The position numbers and the translations under genes were made by a program. Source: Spisula solida (lineage: Eukaryota > Mollusca > Bivalvia > Venerida > Mactridae). From it: a stretch of 64,000 bases of DNA. The notes beneath the pieces were generated by a model that was not told the DNA's origin, did not search any database, and saw only the letters and a program-made list of their open reading frames with translations. Shown here one piece after another: positions 63,766-64,000 of the stretch (position 1 is its first letter; each line of letters starts with the position of its first letter). The DNA is taken from assembly GCA_947247005.1 (NCBI GenBank), contig OX365950.1, positions 49,266,761 through 49,330,760 on the forward strand. Reading direction: 5' to 3'.

Positions 63766-64000
63766 CAAAGTTTAACTTTTTATATCGAGCCTGTAACAAA
63801 ACCTACTTAGAACACAAATGCTTATATAATGTTTAAAAAAGATAAAACAACTCTAATATTGAATGAAGCTCTAACAGAAGCAGGAGATCACGACATACAT
63901 AAAAATATACAAAAAGACAGAAAATAACAGATTACATGTACAAGTCTCAAACACAACAATGAACAAGAACAGAATGAAAATACTTATTTCGACACACTTC

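Larger units (their letters stand above)
48530..64000 (+). other. Partial gene span: GABA-A/GRD-like receptor subunit (open at both ends)
   Basis: The four exons join in frame (phases 2-1, 1-0, 0-0, 0-2) to give about 140 residues of a subunit that is normally 400-500 residues. The product would be a pentameric, probably anion-selective neurotransmitter receptor at the plasma membrane. Anion selectivity is inferred from the GABA-A/GRD resemblance, because the pore segment is not visible. Introns are about 2.1, 2.3 and 3.3 kb and contain members of the dispersed tail-repeat family (53436-53590 +, 56263-56478 -) and a minisatellite. Other Cys-loop classes, such as glycine-like or histamine-gated chloride channels, are possible. 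Nothing in the sequence indicates a broken gene. Confidence 0.75.

Noticed and set aside
56695..64000. Search for the next receptor exon (CPM....FPMD, Cys-loop)
   Set aside because: I read the plus strand for the motif after a suitable acceptor and found none, so it probably lies beyond the window.

Overview
This is AT-rich, almost entirely non-coding animal nuclear DNA. It has one clearly recognisable split gene and is otherwise built from nested duplications and short mobile-element copies. A Cys-loop receptor with phase-conserved introns, a Penelope-like reverse transcriptase relic, tRNA-derived repeats and several inverted-repeat elements point to a metazoan. The repeat style suggests a lophotrochozoan, perhaps a bivalve mollusc, but no feature here fixes the species.

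Layout. (1) 1-17.1 kb: a non-coding unit of about 5.5 kb present three times in tandem (A about 46-5450, B about 6005-13390 with large insertions, C about 14461-16985, truncated). (2) 18.08-23.58 kb: a very recent tandem duplication of 2,533 bp arranged R-U-R-U-R. The middle R (430 bp) is a chimera of the two outer ones, the scar expected of unequal recombination between dispersed repeats. (3) 26.5-48.5 kb: a second, older tandem duplication (copy 1 about 26.56-35.06 kb, copy 2 about 35.64-48.49 kb). Comparing the two copies gives empty and occupied sites for several insertions: an 878-bp inverted-repeat element with a TA target duplication, a 5'-truncated LINE with a 7-bp target duplication, a MITE, a Penelope-like element, and several members of one dispersed repeat family. 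(4) 48.5 kb to the right edge: four consecutive plus-strand exons of a ligand-gated ion channel of the GABA-A/GRD-like type, giving about 140 residues of the extracellular ligand-binding domain. The gene is incomplete at both ends in this window.

The most pervasive signal is a dispersed family with about 25 copies. Its 3' end is constant (a CTCGGCTGG-type block, a TGCTGCCTTCCCTGTCTGAC-type block, then TTAATATTATCTTTT), its 5' start varies, and it shows no obvious target duplication. One copy forms the exact right end of the insertion carrying the Penelope-like reverse transcriptase. I propose that the family is the 3' tail of that element, scattered as 5'-truncated copies. This is inference.

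Apart from the receptor exons and the broken reverse transcriptase I find no convincing protein gene. Two weaker candidates are listed with low confidence: a terminal exon at 25.7 kb, and a decayed minus-strand exon at 39.7 kb with a relic at 30.0 kb. All comparisons were made by eye, so duplication borders are approximate.
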